A stretch of 64,000 nt of DNA from positions 33,116 to 97,115 of the forward strand of contig JAKOMP010000012.1 of assembly GCA_022241785.1 (NCBI GenBank), given 5' to 3'. This document shows positions 9,260-18,497 of this stretch, in pieces. Each line of letters opens with the position of its first letter. Within the stretch, counting starts at the first letter, position 1. The position numbers and the translations under genes are program-made. The DNA is from Cyanocohniella sp. LLY (GTDB taxonomy: Bacteria > Cyanobacteriota > Cyanobacteriia > Cyanobacteriales > Nostocaceae). A model generated the notes under the pieces. It saw only the letters and a list, made by a program, of their open reading frames with translations. It did not search any database and was not told the DNA's origin.

Positions 9260-10066
9260 TTAAACACACTTATAAAGGTCTGGCATAATTGTATCCTGAA
9301 AATTCACGCCACTGAGGTTAGCATCCTGAAGATTAGCACCCCTCAAATTAGCTCCTTGAAGATTGGCCCCTGCCAAATTTGCTCTTGAGAGGTTAGCCCA
9401 TGATAAATTTGCACCTCTTAAGTCAGCTTCACTGAGGTTAGCCCTCAACAAATATGTACCACTCAGGTGAGCTTGGGTGAGATTGGCTTTGTATAGGTTA
9501 GTTTGATAAAGGTAAGTCCCCATCAGTTCTGCTGCGTGCAAAATGGCTTCACTGAGGTTAGCCGCAATTAAGTTAGCTCCCATCAAGTTGGCAAAACAAA
9601 GGTTAGTCCTCATTAACTGTGCTGTACCCAAATCAGCATCTCTTAAGTTAGCGTCTCTTAAGTCAGTACCAATTAAGTTGGCATTAAAGATGACAGCGCT
9701 TTGCAGATTTGCCTGGCTTAAGTCAGCTCCAATCAAATTAGCATGACTGAGATTGGCCTGAGTCAATATAGCGCCGCTTAAGTTAGCCACACTAAAGTTT
9801 GCTGCGCTTAAGTTAGCTTCTATGAGCTTGGCTTGATGAAGGTTTGCACCACTCAAATCAGCACTTTTAAGGTTAGCCCGCACTAATAAAGCATGACTTA
9901 AATCTACCTTGTTCAAGTTAACTTCTTGGAGATCTGCACCTCTGAGGTTATCTCCTTTGAGGTCGGCGGTGCTTAGGTCTAATTTTATTTGAGGATTTTG
10001 CTGTCGCCACTTTACCCATGTAACTGCACCTGCTTTGAGTAAAGTCAGATGCTCTAGATTTGCCAT
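9260..10066 (-). CDS. Pentapeptide-repeat protein
   Basis: This is a 268-residue protein. After a 45-residue head (MANLEHLTLLKAG) it consists almost wholly of A(N/D)LXX pentapeptides, about forty in a row, which should fold as a right-handed quadrilateral beta helix. A short non-repeat tail ends in MPDLYKCV. The start at 10066 has AAGGAG six bases upstream. It begins ten bases after the ccmP stop, so the two are almost certainly one transcript. Pentapeptide proteins are very common in Nostocales and have no single function; some mimic DNA, others are structural. Coupling to a shell gene suggests but does not prove a carboxysome role. Confidence 0.9.
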   Translation of the reverse strand: MANLEHLTLLKAGAVTWVKWRQQNPQIKLDLSTADLKGDNLRGADLQEVNLNKVDLSHALLVRANLKSADLSGANLHQAKLIEANLSAANFSVANLSGAILTQANLSHANLIGADLSQANLQSAVIFNANLIGTDLRDANLRDADLGTAQLMRTNLCFANLMGANLIAANLSEAILHAAELMGTYLYQTNLYKANLTQAHLSGTYLLRANLSEADLRGANLSWANLSRANLAGANLQGANLRGANLQDANLSGVNFQDTIMPDLYKCV

Positions 10067-10076
10067 TTTCTCTCCT

Positions 10077-10715
10077 TTACTCATTTGCACTCTGGGGATG
10101 TACCCGACCAGCGACATTTTCTATCGCCGCTAATGCTCCCGCCGCACCCGCGAGGATATCCTGTTCTTCTCCACCTAAGTACAGTCGGCCAAAGCTGCCT
10201 ACAGCTTGCACTTCTAGGATGTTAATTGCTGCGGCTTTTTCGGCTTCATTGGCAGCTAGTGCAGCGTAAGTAGCAGGCTGAACTTCTAAAACATACAGGG
10301 TTTGTCCTGCTAGTAGGAGTTGTCCTCGGCGCGTGCGATTGATTAATTGTGTTTGGTAGGCATCAATGTTGCGGATAATTTGGTTAGAAACAACACGCGG
10401 TTTGAGACATTCCTCTTTTTTAACTCCTAGTGCCGCCAAAATTGCTTGACCCGCAGCCCGTGTTTCTCCTTGGGAGCTAGAATGAATTTCTAGTAGACCG
10501 TAGAGTCGTTCAACTACCTGTACTCCTGGGCGCACAGAGGCAGATTTTAGCGCTACATCTGTAATGCGATTGATTTCAATACCCGGAGAGACTTCAATCC
10601 ATAATGATGTATCTCCTGGCAATGGCAAAAAACCTTGGGCTACTGTTCCCATATAAGCTGCATGTTGAGGTTGCAGGCTGTCGAGAAAGACGAAACTGCG
10701 TAGTTCTATTCCCAA
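10077..10715 (-). CDS. ccmP: Carboxysome shell protein CcmP (tandem BMC domain)
   Basis: This is a 212-residue protein with two BMC domains in tandem (about 1-100 and 105-205), which makes it a BMC-T pseudohexameric trimer. The N-terminal [12 protein letters not shown] and the segments [28 protein letters not shown] and [11 protein letters not shown] match CcmP, the bilayered shell protein with a gated pore thought to pass larger metabolites such as 3-phosphoglycerate or RuBP. Length is right for the family. It is the first gene of a two-gene unit with the pentapeptide-repeat protein. It sits 9 kb from ccmK3/K4, which extends the carboxysome-related cluster. Confidence 0.93.
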   Translation of the reverse strand: MGIELRSFVFLDSLQPQHAAYMGTVAQGFLPLPGDTSLWIEVSPGIEINRITDVALKSASVRPGVQVVERLYGLLEIHSSSQGETRAAGQAILAALGVKKEECLKPRVVSNQIIRNIDAYQTQLINRTRRGQLLLAGQTLYVLEVQPATYAALAANEAEKAAAINILEVQAVGSFGRLYLGGEEQDILAGAAGALAAIENVAGRVHPQSANE

Positions 10716-10804
10716 GATTATACTCTCCAGTCATGAGGATACAAGTTAACTATTGCAATGTGTGAGTGTAACCTTAAACTACCATAAGGTTTGGTACTGT
10801 GTTA

Positions 10805-11440
10805 TTACCTATGACTGGGGTCAAGTGTTTGAATTTCTGCCTGGAGATTGGCGCGAGCCGATTGTTCGGCAACCTCGAACATCAAAGGTGTATGATAAAT
10901 GCGCTGCCGCTGCAAAAAATGCTCTAAAACTTGTCTACGACCTGTAATATATTCTAATTCTGACAACCAAGCATATTCTTGGCGAATAGCATGGGCGTAT
11001 TGTCGGTACTGGGCTGGGTTAGTTGCCAAAATAGCCAAATCTGCATCGAGTAAGACTTGGCTATCATGGTCATCAGTAATGGCTTGGTGATATTTAGTAT
11101 GTAAAATGAGACAAGTAATATTAGTAATATTACTCATAGAAATACCCAAATTACTCAGCATCTTACAAGCATAGTCTGAGCTTTGTTCTTCATTATCTTT
11201 TGCCTGGCTGTCATATACGACATCATGAAACCACGCTGCAAGTTTCACAGCAACTAGGTCATGAGCGTAGGCTTGCAAAATATCAATTGTGCTGAGGACG
11301 TGTTCAATATGTTGGAGTGTGTGGTAGTGGCGATCGCCTCTAGAATAAGCTTCTACCAAATCAGTAAAGGCTTGCTCAATTGCTACTTGATCAACTCCGA
11401 AATCTTGCAATGTATGTTGCCAGGAACAAAATAATCGCAT
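10805..11440 (-). CDS. HD-domain protein, predicted metal-dependent phosphohydrolase
   Basis: This protein of about 211 residues has an HD-type metal site: HYHTLQH with candidate His ligands near the start, the AWFHDVVYD doublet that names the family, and LLDADLAIL as the distal Asp. The frame is open back to a GTG at 11491; the ATG at 11440 (MRLFCSW) matches where the conserved part begins, but neither start has a clear ribosome site. Relatives hydrolyse nucleotides or phosphoanhydrides; the substrate here is unknown. It is not in an operon. Confidence 0.8.
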   Translation of the reverse strand: MRLFCSWQHTLQDFGVDQVAIEQAFTDLVEAYSRGDRHYHTLQHIEHVLSTIDILQAYAHDLVAVKLAAWFHDVVYDSQAKDNEEQSSDYACKMLSNLGISMSNITNITCLILHTKYHQAITDDHDSQVLLDADLAILATNPAQYRQYAHAIRQEYAWLSELEYITGRRQVLEHFLQRQRIYHTPLMFEVAEQSARANLQAEIQTLDPSHR

Positions 11441-11527
11441 TACTAGTACTATATGGCGTAAATCCAGCCACCAATTTAAATTAGAGAACACCCTATTTTA
11501 TAAGTATTTTGACTGCCTCGCAGTGCT

Positions 11528-11633
11528 ACTAGTGCAATTCGGCGTAAATAAGCAGACCAGTTGAAATCAATGAAAAGCCTACAGAATAATCTTTTTGACT
11601 GTTGACTGTTGACTTCCGCTTGGCGGTACTAGT
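11528..11633 (+). repeat. ACTAGT-bounded dispersed repeat, copy A
   Basis: This 106-bp block begins and ends with ACTAGT. It aligns along its whole length with 45996-46094 and, inverted, with the segment starting at 49561. Shared blocks are CGGCRTAAATA, TTGAAATC, AAGCCT, CTTTTTGACT and GACTTCCGC. It codes for nothing and lies in the gap between the HD and SDR genes. The rest of that gap (11491-11808) holds only AT-rich sequence and a short CACAGAG-type tract near 11758. Confidence 0.8.
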
Positions 11634-11808
11634 GGTTCATCTCATTAATATTGAAGAGTTAAATAAAATATTAATTTCTGGTAACTACTAATATACTTTG
11701 GCGTACATTTGCTGGTCAGGGACAGTTATAGAAAAAGGAATCACCAGAGGGCGGAAGACACAGAGAAATAAGGAACAAAGAAGTTTATTGCGTTAGGTTG
11801 GCTGATGT

Positions 11809-12660
11809 TTATTTGTCAGTACCTAAAATCTGGGGTTCATTACTTTGATTATTTTTTAAATTCTTGAAGAGTTTATCAATAATCCAGGTCAGTAATTGTG
11901 GCGAATAACGTTTGAGAAAATGCGTATTTTTAGCTGTTGCATCGGGAAATACGTGTAGTTCGTTGTGAATAATTCCTCGAATTGTGGCACTCATTACCTT
12001 AGCAGGATCAGTTGCTAAATTTTCTGGGAAGCCATGAAAACCTTCTGCTAAAGTTCCTAAACGTTCTGATTGAAGAATTGGAGTGCGGCTAAAAGAAGGA
12101 TAAACAACTGTCACCTTCACATTGTGGTCTTTGACTTCTTGGAAAAGTCCTTCACTGAATCCCCGTAGACCAAATTTGCTAGTTGCATAATGAGCCATTC
12201 CACTCGGTGCATACCAGCCCGTAACGGAAGAAATATTGACAATGTGACCTTTTTTACGGGCGATCATATCAGCAATGAAAAGCGCACTTAATCGCATTGG
12301 GGTGAGTAAATTTATTTGCATCAGACGCTCCCATTTTTCACTAGGAATTTCGTCCATGCGGCCATAAAGTGCAATCCCAGCATTGTTAATTATAATATCA
12401 ATGGGGATATTGAGTTCCTTTACTTGACGATACAAAATTTCACATCCCTCGCGGGTAGAAAGATCTACAGACATGCAAGCAAGTACTTCGCCAATTCCGA
12501 TTTCATGGTGAATTACTTCTATTTGTTCATACAGTAACTTGTCATCTACATCCGTTAAAATTAGTCGGCTACCAGCTGCTAATAACTGTCGGGTTAGTTC
12601 CTGTCCGAAACCACCAGATGCACCAGTAATTAGCACAACAGCCTTGTTTAGCTGGGTCAT
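11809..12660 (-). CDS. Short-chain dehydrogenase/reductase (SDR)
   Basis: This is a 283-residue classical SDR. The nucleotide-binding motif is TGASGGFG (about 14-21), NNAG is present in IIINNAGIALYG, the catalytic Ser is in NISSVTGW and the Tyr/Lys pair is in YATSK. Acidic Asp after the second strand (LTDVDD) suggests NAD rather than NADP preference. It has an extended C-terminus with a basic amphipathic stretch (LLTWIIDKLFKNLKNNQ), which could dock on membrane. The substrate is unknown. It is monocistronic. Confidence 0.88.
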   Translation of the reverse strand: MTQLNKAVVLITGASGGFGQELTRQLLAAGSRLILTDVDDKLLYEQIEVIHHEIGIGEVLACMSVDLSTREGCEILYRQVKELNIPIDIIINNAGIALYGRMDEIPSEKWERLMQINLLTPMRLSALFIADMIARKKGHIVNISSVTGWYAPSGMAHYATSKFGLRGFSEGLFQEVKDHNVKVTVVYPSFSRTPILQSERLGTLAEGFHGFPENLATDPAKVMSATIRGIIHNELHVFPDATAKNTHFLKRYSPQLLTWIIDKLFKNLKNNQSNEPQILGTDK

Positions 12661-13035
12661 ATTTTTATTGCAAGAGGTCTATTGCAAGCTATTAGTTATT
12701 GAGGCGATCGCTTAGTTTTACGCGTTTTAGGAATCAAGCAAAGCGATGACATTTAATCATTCATGAATCTTGACATAAAACAATTTTATGAAGGGATTAT
12801 CAACATTTGGTAATTTTTACAGATTTTCTTTCTAATCCTAAAGTTATTCTGTGGAAATTAGATGAGCGATGGGTAATGATTGAATTTTGCTCGTAAACAG
12901 AACATATTTTACATTTAGCGTCCTAATTTATCTGGCTGTTGCTATACAAAAATAACCAATTATTTATAGTTTGCGATCGCTTGAGGTGTACAAGATGGTT
13001 TGTTAAACTTGATACTGAAATATTGTCTTGTCCCA
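12661..13035. other. Intergenic region, nothing recognised
   Basis: This is AT-rich sequence between divergent genes, with HIP1-like GCGATCGC sites near 12704 and 12974. It presumably carries the promoters of both neighbours. No open frame of note, repeat or hairpin stands out. Confidence 0.4.
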
Positions 13036-13893
13036 ATGGCAAAATCCGCAGATGTCAGCACCAAAAGGTTAATTAGTCTCGCACCCGATAACTGGGTAAG
13101 ATGGGTAACACAGCTACCTGATATTGTTGTCAGTGAAATTATCAATACAGAATTTCAGTGGATTAGCCGAGAAAGTGACGTTTTAATCCGCGTCCAAAAT
13201 CCTCAAGGCGAGGGATTTCTAGTTCTCAATGAATTACAGTTGCGCTACAGTGCCAAAATGCCGCGTCGGATGCGTGCCTATGCAGGGTTAGCAGAAGAGA
13301 AATATAATTTACCAACTTATCCCGTATTAATCAATATTCTCAAGTCTACAAATGCAGAAATTCCCACAACATACACATCAAATGTTGCGGGTTTACAAGT
13401 ACGTTAAGACTACCGAGTAATTAATTTATGGGAAGTAGATGTCAATATAGCTTTTCAACAACCGTTACCTTCATTGCTTCCCTTTGTACCAATTCTCAAA
13501 GGTGGACAGGATGAATCTACAATACGAGAAGCCTTACAGATTTTACGTGCGGATGAACAATTAAACCAACTGGAGACGGTTTTAGCATTTTTTGCTACGT
13601 TTGTACTAGAGACGGCGTTAGTTCAAGAAATAATGAGGTGGGATATGGCTGTTTTACACGAGTCGCCTTGGTATCAAGAAATATTACGCGAGGGAGAAGC
13701 ACTAGGTGAAGCACGTGGACAAAGACAAGGAATAATTTCTAGCATCGAAACTAGCCTAGACGCAAAATTTGGCAGTGATGGCTTGGAATTGATGCCGCAA
13801 ATTGTCCAAATATCTGAATTAGAACGATTAAAATTGATTTTACGGGATATTATCACAGCAAATACTGTGGAAGAATTGCAGCAAATTTTGTAA
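13036..13893 (+). pseudogene. Rpn/PD-(D/E)XK nuclease-like gene with an in-frame stop
   Basis: Two pieces (13036-13407 and 13408-13893) lie in the same frame, separated only by a TAA at 13405-13407. The frame after the stop continues DYRVINLWEVD, as in intact relatives, and a CAA-to-TAA change would explain it. The first piece carries the nuclease-like core (ESDVLIRV followed by LNELQL, with Gln where Lys is usual). The second has helical segments and ends in a DUF4351-like tail (LKLILRDIITANTVEELQQIL). The family (Rpn-like, recombination-promoting nuclease/transposase type) is very common in Nostocales. The product is probably not made at full length. A sequencing error would be the alternative. 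Confidence 0.75.
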
Positions 13894-13919
13894 CCCCAGA
13901 TTTTTGAGATAATATTAAA

Positions 13920-15761
13920 TTACATACTTTCTTTGTATCTGGCTAACAATTTGGGAATGTAATCATAGCCATCTACACCAATAATGGCAATCATTTTAGG
14001 ACGGTGTTGCTGTAATAGACTTTGGAAAGCTTCTACTCCTATTTGTCCTTGTAAAATTGTGAGTAAACCTGCGGGTTGTCGCCACTCATTAGAAGCAATT
14101 TGTTCTAGTAAATACATGCCTAAGGCACCAGTATAAATAGCTTTTTCTGAGTTTTGTAGTTGATAATAAGCTTCAGATAAATAAGCTAGATTACGTCCTT
14201 GAAGATACAAGTCGCCAGCAACTTGGGCTGTTTTAAAGGCATTTTCTAAATAGGGAATTGCGGCTGGTGCTTGACCTATAACTAGATAAGCAATACCTAA
14301 ACTACTGAAACATAAAGCTTTACTTTGAATATCGTTTAACTGTTCTGATAACTTTAAACCTTGTTCCAAATAGTTAATAGCTGTTTCGTAAATCTCTGGT
14401 TCTATTTGTTCGAGTTGTTGTGCCTGCATCACTTCGCTATAACCCAGATTTACCAGGGCGTTGGCTTCTCCGGTGCGTTCTCCAGATTGCCGACTTAGCA
14501 TTAATGCCCGCTGACTATAGTTAATCGCTTCAGGATAATTTTTCTCTTGTACATAGGTACGGCTGAGGTGGTTAAGATTGGCAATTTCACAGGGGCGATC
14601 GCCTGCATTTCTAGAAATTTCTAGTGCTTGCTGATGAAATTGGATAGATCGCTGATATTGTCCTAGAGCACGCTGTGAATAGCCAAGGAGTGTCAAAATT
14701 CTGGCTTTTTCCTGGGTTCTGGCAACTCGTCGCAGTGGTTCATCTAAATAATCTAAGGCATCACGTAGAGAACTACCAGAGAAAGAAGCAAAAATTCCCC
14801 CATAGAGAGGAAAATATGAACGCTGGGAAAAATTGCGGAGAATTTGCAGCATCACTTGAGAACAGGCATTACTGTATGTAGCCCTATTCTGAAAACCACT
14901 TGCCAATTGACTCCAAATTACGGCAAAGGTTAAGAACGTGGAAATCGACAACTTTGAACCGGCTTGGATATTATAGGCTTGTTGGTCAAACCAGTTGACT
15001 AAACCTAGTTGTAAATACTGCAAAATTAACGCCATCTCTACCCAGTCACCAAGGGTAAGATTGTTGTGGCGTTCGGCAAATTCAATGGCAGATTGTTCCA
15101 TTGCTAGGGTGCGAAAAAATGCTTGGGGAATATCACTTTTAACTTGTTTCGCCCAAGTTGCCCAAGGGCCACTTTCTCCAGGGACACCGCCAAATCCCAA
15201 TTGCTGATTTTGTTCATACATCCAACTTACCAAGTCGTTTTGCAGTCGTTGCCGAGCATTTAAACCACGGGTAATTCCTTGGGTGATTTCCTGCAAGTCC
15301 GAATCTACCTGAGCAAATTGTTGTAAGGCTTTGGATAACTGCTGTAGTTGTTGCGAATTTGGTGGCTGTTTTTGATTGGGATCGATAACCCGTAAAAAAG
15401 TCGCCAGACGTTCATCAGTAGCAGCGGTAGTTATCTCTTTGACTGCCGAGGCGATCGCTTCTGTAGCTTTATTTTGTTCCCAATATCGCTGCCATTGGCT
15501 TTGAATGGTCTTAATTGCCCTCAAACTCCGACTGGCTTTAGACTTCTTCAATTCATCGGTTTCATTATCTACTTGAGCTTGGATGGTGGTGAGGCGATCG
15601 CTCAAAACTAATTCAAAGACTTCTCCTGTCCCCGAAGTAATATTTTTCTGCAACATTTGATACACCATTTCCACAGAGCTAATTTTGCCCTGGAGAGTGG
15701 CTTGGACAATTTCATCAATTAAAGCGAGATATTGATCACGTAATGGCAGAGATTCTGACAC
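13920..15761 (-). CDS. TPR-repeat protein, last gene of the trypsin/AAA cluster
   Basis: This is a 613-residue soluble protein. The N-terminal 330 residues are helical and Gln-rich, with no motif that I recognise. From about 345 to 560 there are five to six tetratricopeptide units (LLGYSQRALGQYQRSIQFHQQAL, then LNHLSRTYVQEKNYPEAINYSQRAL and so on), each about 40 residues, of the TPR_12/kinesin-light-chain-like type. The tail ends in IIGVDGYDYIPKLLARYKESM. It follows the membrane AAA gene on the same strand after 236 bases, so it may be co-transcribed. The protein-interaction role is inferred from the TPRs; a sensor or effector platform is plausible. Confidence 0.8.
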   Translation of the reverse strand: MSESLPLRDQYLALIDEIVQATLQGKISSVEMVYQMLQKNITSGTGEVFELVLSDRLTTIQAQVDNETDELKKSKASRSLRAIKTIQSQWQRYWEQNKATEAIASAVKEITTAATDERLATFLRVIDPNQKQPPNSQQLQQLSKALQQFAQVDSDLQEITQGITRGLNARQRLQNDLVSWMYEQNQQLGFGGVPGESGPWATWAKQVKSDIPQAFFRTLAMEQSAIEFAERHNNLTLGDWVEMALILQYLQLGLVNWFDQQAYNIQAGSKLSISTFLTFAVIWSQLASGFQNRATYSNACSQVMLQILRNFSQRSYFPLYGGIFASFSGSSLRDALDYLDEPLRRVARTQEKARILTLLGYSQRALGQYQRSIQFHQQALEISRNAGDRPCEIANLNHLSRTYVQEKNYPEAINYSQRALMLSRQSGERTGEANALVNLGYSEVMQAQQLEQIEPEIYETAINYLEQGLKLSEQLNDIQSKALCFSSLGIAYLVIGQAPAAIPYLENAFKTAQVAGDLYLQGRNLAYLSEAYYQLQNSEKAIYTGALGMYLLEQIASNEWRQPAGLLTILQGQIGVEAFQSLLQQHRPKMIAIIGVDGYDYIPKLLARYKESM

Positions 15762-15997
15762 TGTAGCTACTGGAAAACGTCAATTCTCATTTTAGGACAT
15801 GGGGAGTGGGGTTTTGTCCAGAGCATTCCAATTCAATGGGATTTATTTCGGAATAATATTTGGTAAAAAGAAGATGTATAAATCCATGCTCTCCGATTTA
15901 TACAACAATCTCATCAGTGTCTGGCAAAATTTAAAGTTCAGTTTAGTTGGTGGCGAACTGTAAACATAAAAGCTCTGTCATTCCTGAGTTTAAATAA
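15762..15997. other. Spacer between TPR and membrane-AAA genes
   Basis: This is a 236-base AT-rich spacer. No open frame or clear terminator is visible, so read-through from the upstream ATPase gene into the TPR gene is possible. A separate TPR promoter is equally possible. Confidence 0.35.
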
Positions 15998-18457
15998 TTA
16001 GTTTCTTACTGCTCTCTCTCTCACCCATTGTTTTAAGAGAGGAACTTCAAAATCATATTTTCCATTGATTTGTTGTAGAATATGATAACGCAACAAGCGA
16101 GTTAATACCTTTTTTTCAATTGGGGTATTAATAAAATTTAAATTATCTGTCCTGGCAATTTGTAATAATAATTCTTGACCGATTGCTATTTCTTCTGGGT
16201 TTGTGCCAGTAAATTCTGTCCAAGTATTTGTAAAATAAGGTTGCCCAGAAGTAAATGCCTCATTAATAGAATCTTGCAAGAGTTCAGGGGTAATTAAATC
16301 AGTACGGTTCAAGTTAGCTTGATTTACCATTGATGCGCCTAATAATTGCAAGCAATAAGGATGACAATTAGTAATCTTTAATAGTTCTTCTACAATACCT
16401 GGAGCGTAACGCAGTTTAAAAGCCGGATCTGGATTAAGCAGTAATTCCTCAGCTTCATTAGGTTCAAGATAAAGCATTTCTATCGGCACAACGCTGATAA
16501 AATAGCTGCTCCAATTCGGTCCTAATTCTTCTAAAGTTTGCACGCCAGAAAAGAGAAAACCAAGTTGTTCATAATGTTGAATTAGGTGGCGTAATTGGTC
16601 TAATAAACGTGAAGTTATTTGTCCTGTTTCGATAGCAGTACCAATTTTTTCAAATTCATCAAGATTGAGAAGAATGCGCCGTTCTCCGATTTCGTCAAGT
16701 GCTTCATCTAACCAATCTTCTAAGGTTGTATAGGGACTATCTTGAAATTCGTTGCGTTTGGGGACATTTGGTAATTTAACGCCTTGACTTTTGCAGTCTT
16801 TATGAATTGCACGGACTAGTCCAAAACAAAAATCAGATTCTTTGTTAGTAATGGCAGAACTTTGCATATCCACAAACACGGGGAGGATATCACTGGGAAG
16901 CAGACGAGGTAAGTTATACAAAAAGGAAGTTTTGCCACAGCGACGAGGACCATGTAAAACGAGGGTTGGTCGGTCACGGTTTAAAATTTTACGGACAATT
17001 TCATCGGCGAATTGCTGACGACCTTTAAACAAATCTTTTTGGTGAAGACGCACCGGATTTCCATATTGGAACGGGTTGATTAGTTCGCCTTGAGAGCGTT
17101 GGCGTTGTTGATTTTGTTCTAGTTGAATAACCCTTTCCCAATGTTCCAGTACAGGTGTCCAGCGTTTGAGGGCTTCTTTGTTAAGTCCAAGTGATGGTAA
17201 TTGAAGTTTTAACAAAGCCAGATTATTATTAATCCTTTCTAATCCTCGTTCTCGCAGGGCTATATTTTGGTTTTCTAGTGCAGATTGAATATCTCTAACA
17301 ATAGTTTGCAAGCGAGGAAGCAGGATAGAAAGTTCGGGTTTAACCTTTGGTAAGGGGGTGTCTGGAGTGGGAGTGTCGCTGTCATCATCGAGGTGATAGA
17401 AGGGGGAAATCAGGAAAGGTAAGATGGGATGGTCTGAGTTGGTAGTAAAGATTAGCTCTGGAATAGTTTTAATTTTATGGAGTTGGTCAGCAATAATTTG
17501 AGGTAAGGCATTTTGCAGGGTTATTTGTAATCCTGGTAAGGAAAAACTTTGGGTATATTGAAAGATTTTTAAAGCTTGTTGAGGATTCCTACGAAAAGCA
17601 GATATGAAAAGCTGCTCATGATTAGGTAAAGGTAGCGAAATGAGTTCGCTGGTATAGGGAGGTAAGCTATAAAGTAACTGCAATGGTTGAGGGCGGAGAC
17701 GATTAATAATTGATAAAAAAAAACTCCAAGGCACAAATAAAAGACAGTCAAGAAATCGGTAATAGCTGACTAAGGTTACAGGGATAACTAATGCTGAAAG
17801 CCGTCCTAAATTTTGGGCAGAAATAGCAGCTATTAGATTGACAAAAAGCCAGATGTTTTTTGCTGGTGCAAGAGCAAAGCCTATTAACCCTACATAAATC
17901 AAAAACCAAGGAAGGGCTAAATCAATACTTTTATTTTCCCCCACTACGAACAACAGTCCGGATACCACGACTCCCGCCAGTCCTCTCGCCACGACTCCCG
18001 CCAGTCCGACCGCCACTCCGAGCGCTACGATGACCACCAGTCCGACCGCTACGATGACCGCCACTCCGACCACCAGTATGATCTCCATTCCGAAAACATC
18101 AGAATTTTTTAATACAACTATTAACCACAAAAAAGGGATAACCATTCCTAAAGGTAAAAATAAAACAGCTATTCCATAGGCAATTAAAATTACACAAGGG
18201 AATTGTAGCCAATCTAATAATTGATTGCTTGTAATTAGTCTTAAAATAAGAGGAATATTAAAAATGAATAAAAGTAGTAAATACTGACTAATAAATCGTA
18301 ATTTTCCGAACAATAAAATATTGTGAAATTCTGTGTCTGGTCTGCGCCCATCTTTTTCTGCTTGAGGCAACCATTCATTCATGCGTTGCTGAAGCCTAGA
18401 AGGACAAAACATTGCCCACCAAAATAATTCCCACGTTTCCCGTAAAAACAGTAACAT
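15998..18457 (-). CDS. Multi-span membrane protein with C-terminal AAA/STAND ATPase
   Basis: This is an 819-residue protein. Residues 55-255 hold about six to seven hydrophobic spans, including a Gly/Val/Ala-rich stretch at 125-170 encoded by 24-bp tandem repeats. Residues 270-455 are a soluble linker, partly coiled coil. An ATPase of the archaeal/bacterial AAA-like (STAND-related) type starts with NPFQYGNPV at 461-469, then Walker A GPRRCGKTS (503-511), Walker B LLNLDEFE (Asp600, Glu601) and a helical C-terminal part ending in a winged-helix-like segment. The gene follows the trypsin-AAA gene after 40 bases. The same NPFxYGxPV lead-in occurs there, so the two ATPases are related. Membrane tethering of an NTPase switch is the likely role; the effector is unknown. 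Confidence 0.8.
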   Translation of the reverse strand: MLLFLRETWELFWWAMFCPSRLQQRMNEWLPQAEKDGRRPDTEFHNILLFGKLRFISQYLLLLFIFNIPLILRLITSNQLLDWLQFPCVILIAYGIAVLFLPLGMVIPFLWLIVVLKNSDVFGMEIILVVGVAVIVAVGLVVIVALGVAVGLAGVVARGLAGVVVSGLLFVVGENKSIDLALPWFLIYVGLIGFALAPAKNIWLFVNLIAAISAQNLGRLSALVIPVTLVSYYRFLDCLLFVPWSFFLSIINRLRPQPLQLLYSLPPYTSELISLPLPNHEQLFISAFRRNPQQALKIFQYTQSFSLPGLQITLQNALPQIIADQLHKIKTIPELIFTTNSDHPILPFLISPFYHLDDDSDTPTPDTPLPKVKPELSILLPRLQTIVRDIQSALENQNIALRERGLERINNNLALLKLQLPSLGLNKEALKRWTPVLEHWERVIQLEQNQQRQRSQGELINPFQYGNPVRLHQKDLFKGRQQFADEIVRKILNRDRPTLVLHGPRRCGKTSFLYNLPRLLPSDILPVFVDMQSSAITNKESDFCFGLVRAIHKDCKSQGVKLPNVPKRNEFQDSPYTTLEDWLDEALDEIGERRILLNLDEFEKIGTAIETGQITSRLLDQLRHLIQHYEQLGFLFSGVQTLEELGPNWSSYFISVVPIEMLYLEPNEAEELLLNPDPAFKLRYAPGIVEELLKITNCHPYCLQLLGASMVNQANLNRTDLITPELLQDSINEAFTSGQPYFTNTWTEFTGTNPEEIAIGQELLLQIARTDNLNFINTPIEKKVLTRLLRYHILQQINGKYDFEVPLLKQWVRERAVRN
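17966..18085. repeat. 24-bp tandem repeats inside the membrane-AAA gene
   Basis: About five 24-bp units fill this stretch, in two sub-types. Two at 17966-18013 begin CACGACTCCCGCCAG, and three at 18014-18085 begin CA(C/G)TCCGA. They are visibly more GC-rich than the flanks. They encode residues 125-164, a run of Gly, Val, Ala, Ile and Leu. Because each unit is eight codons, copy-number change would keep the frame. Confidence 0.8.
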
Positions 18458-18497
18458 TTTATTTTAAATTGAATGATTAAATCTTTGACTTCTGGCT

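Noticed and set aside
9543..9746. Plus-strand frame inside the pentapeptide gene
   Set aside because: It is a shadow of the repeat-coding strand.
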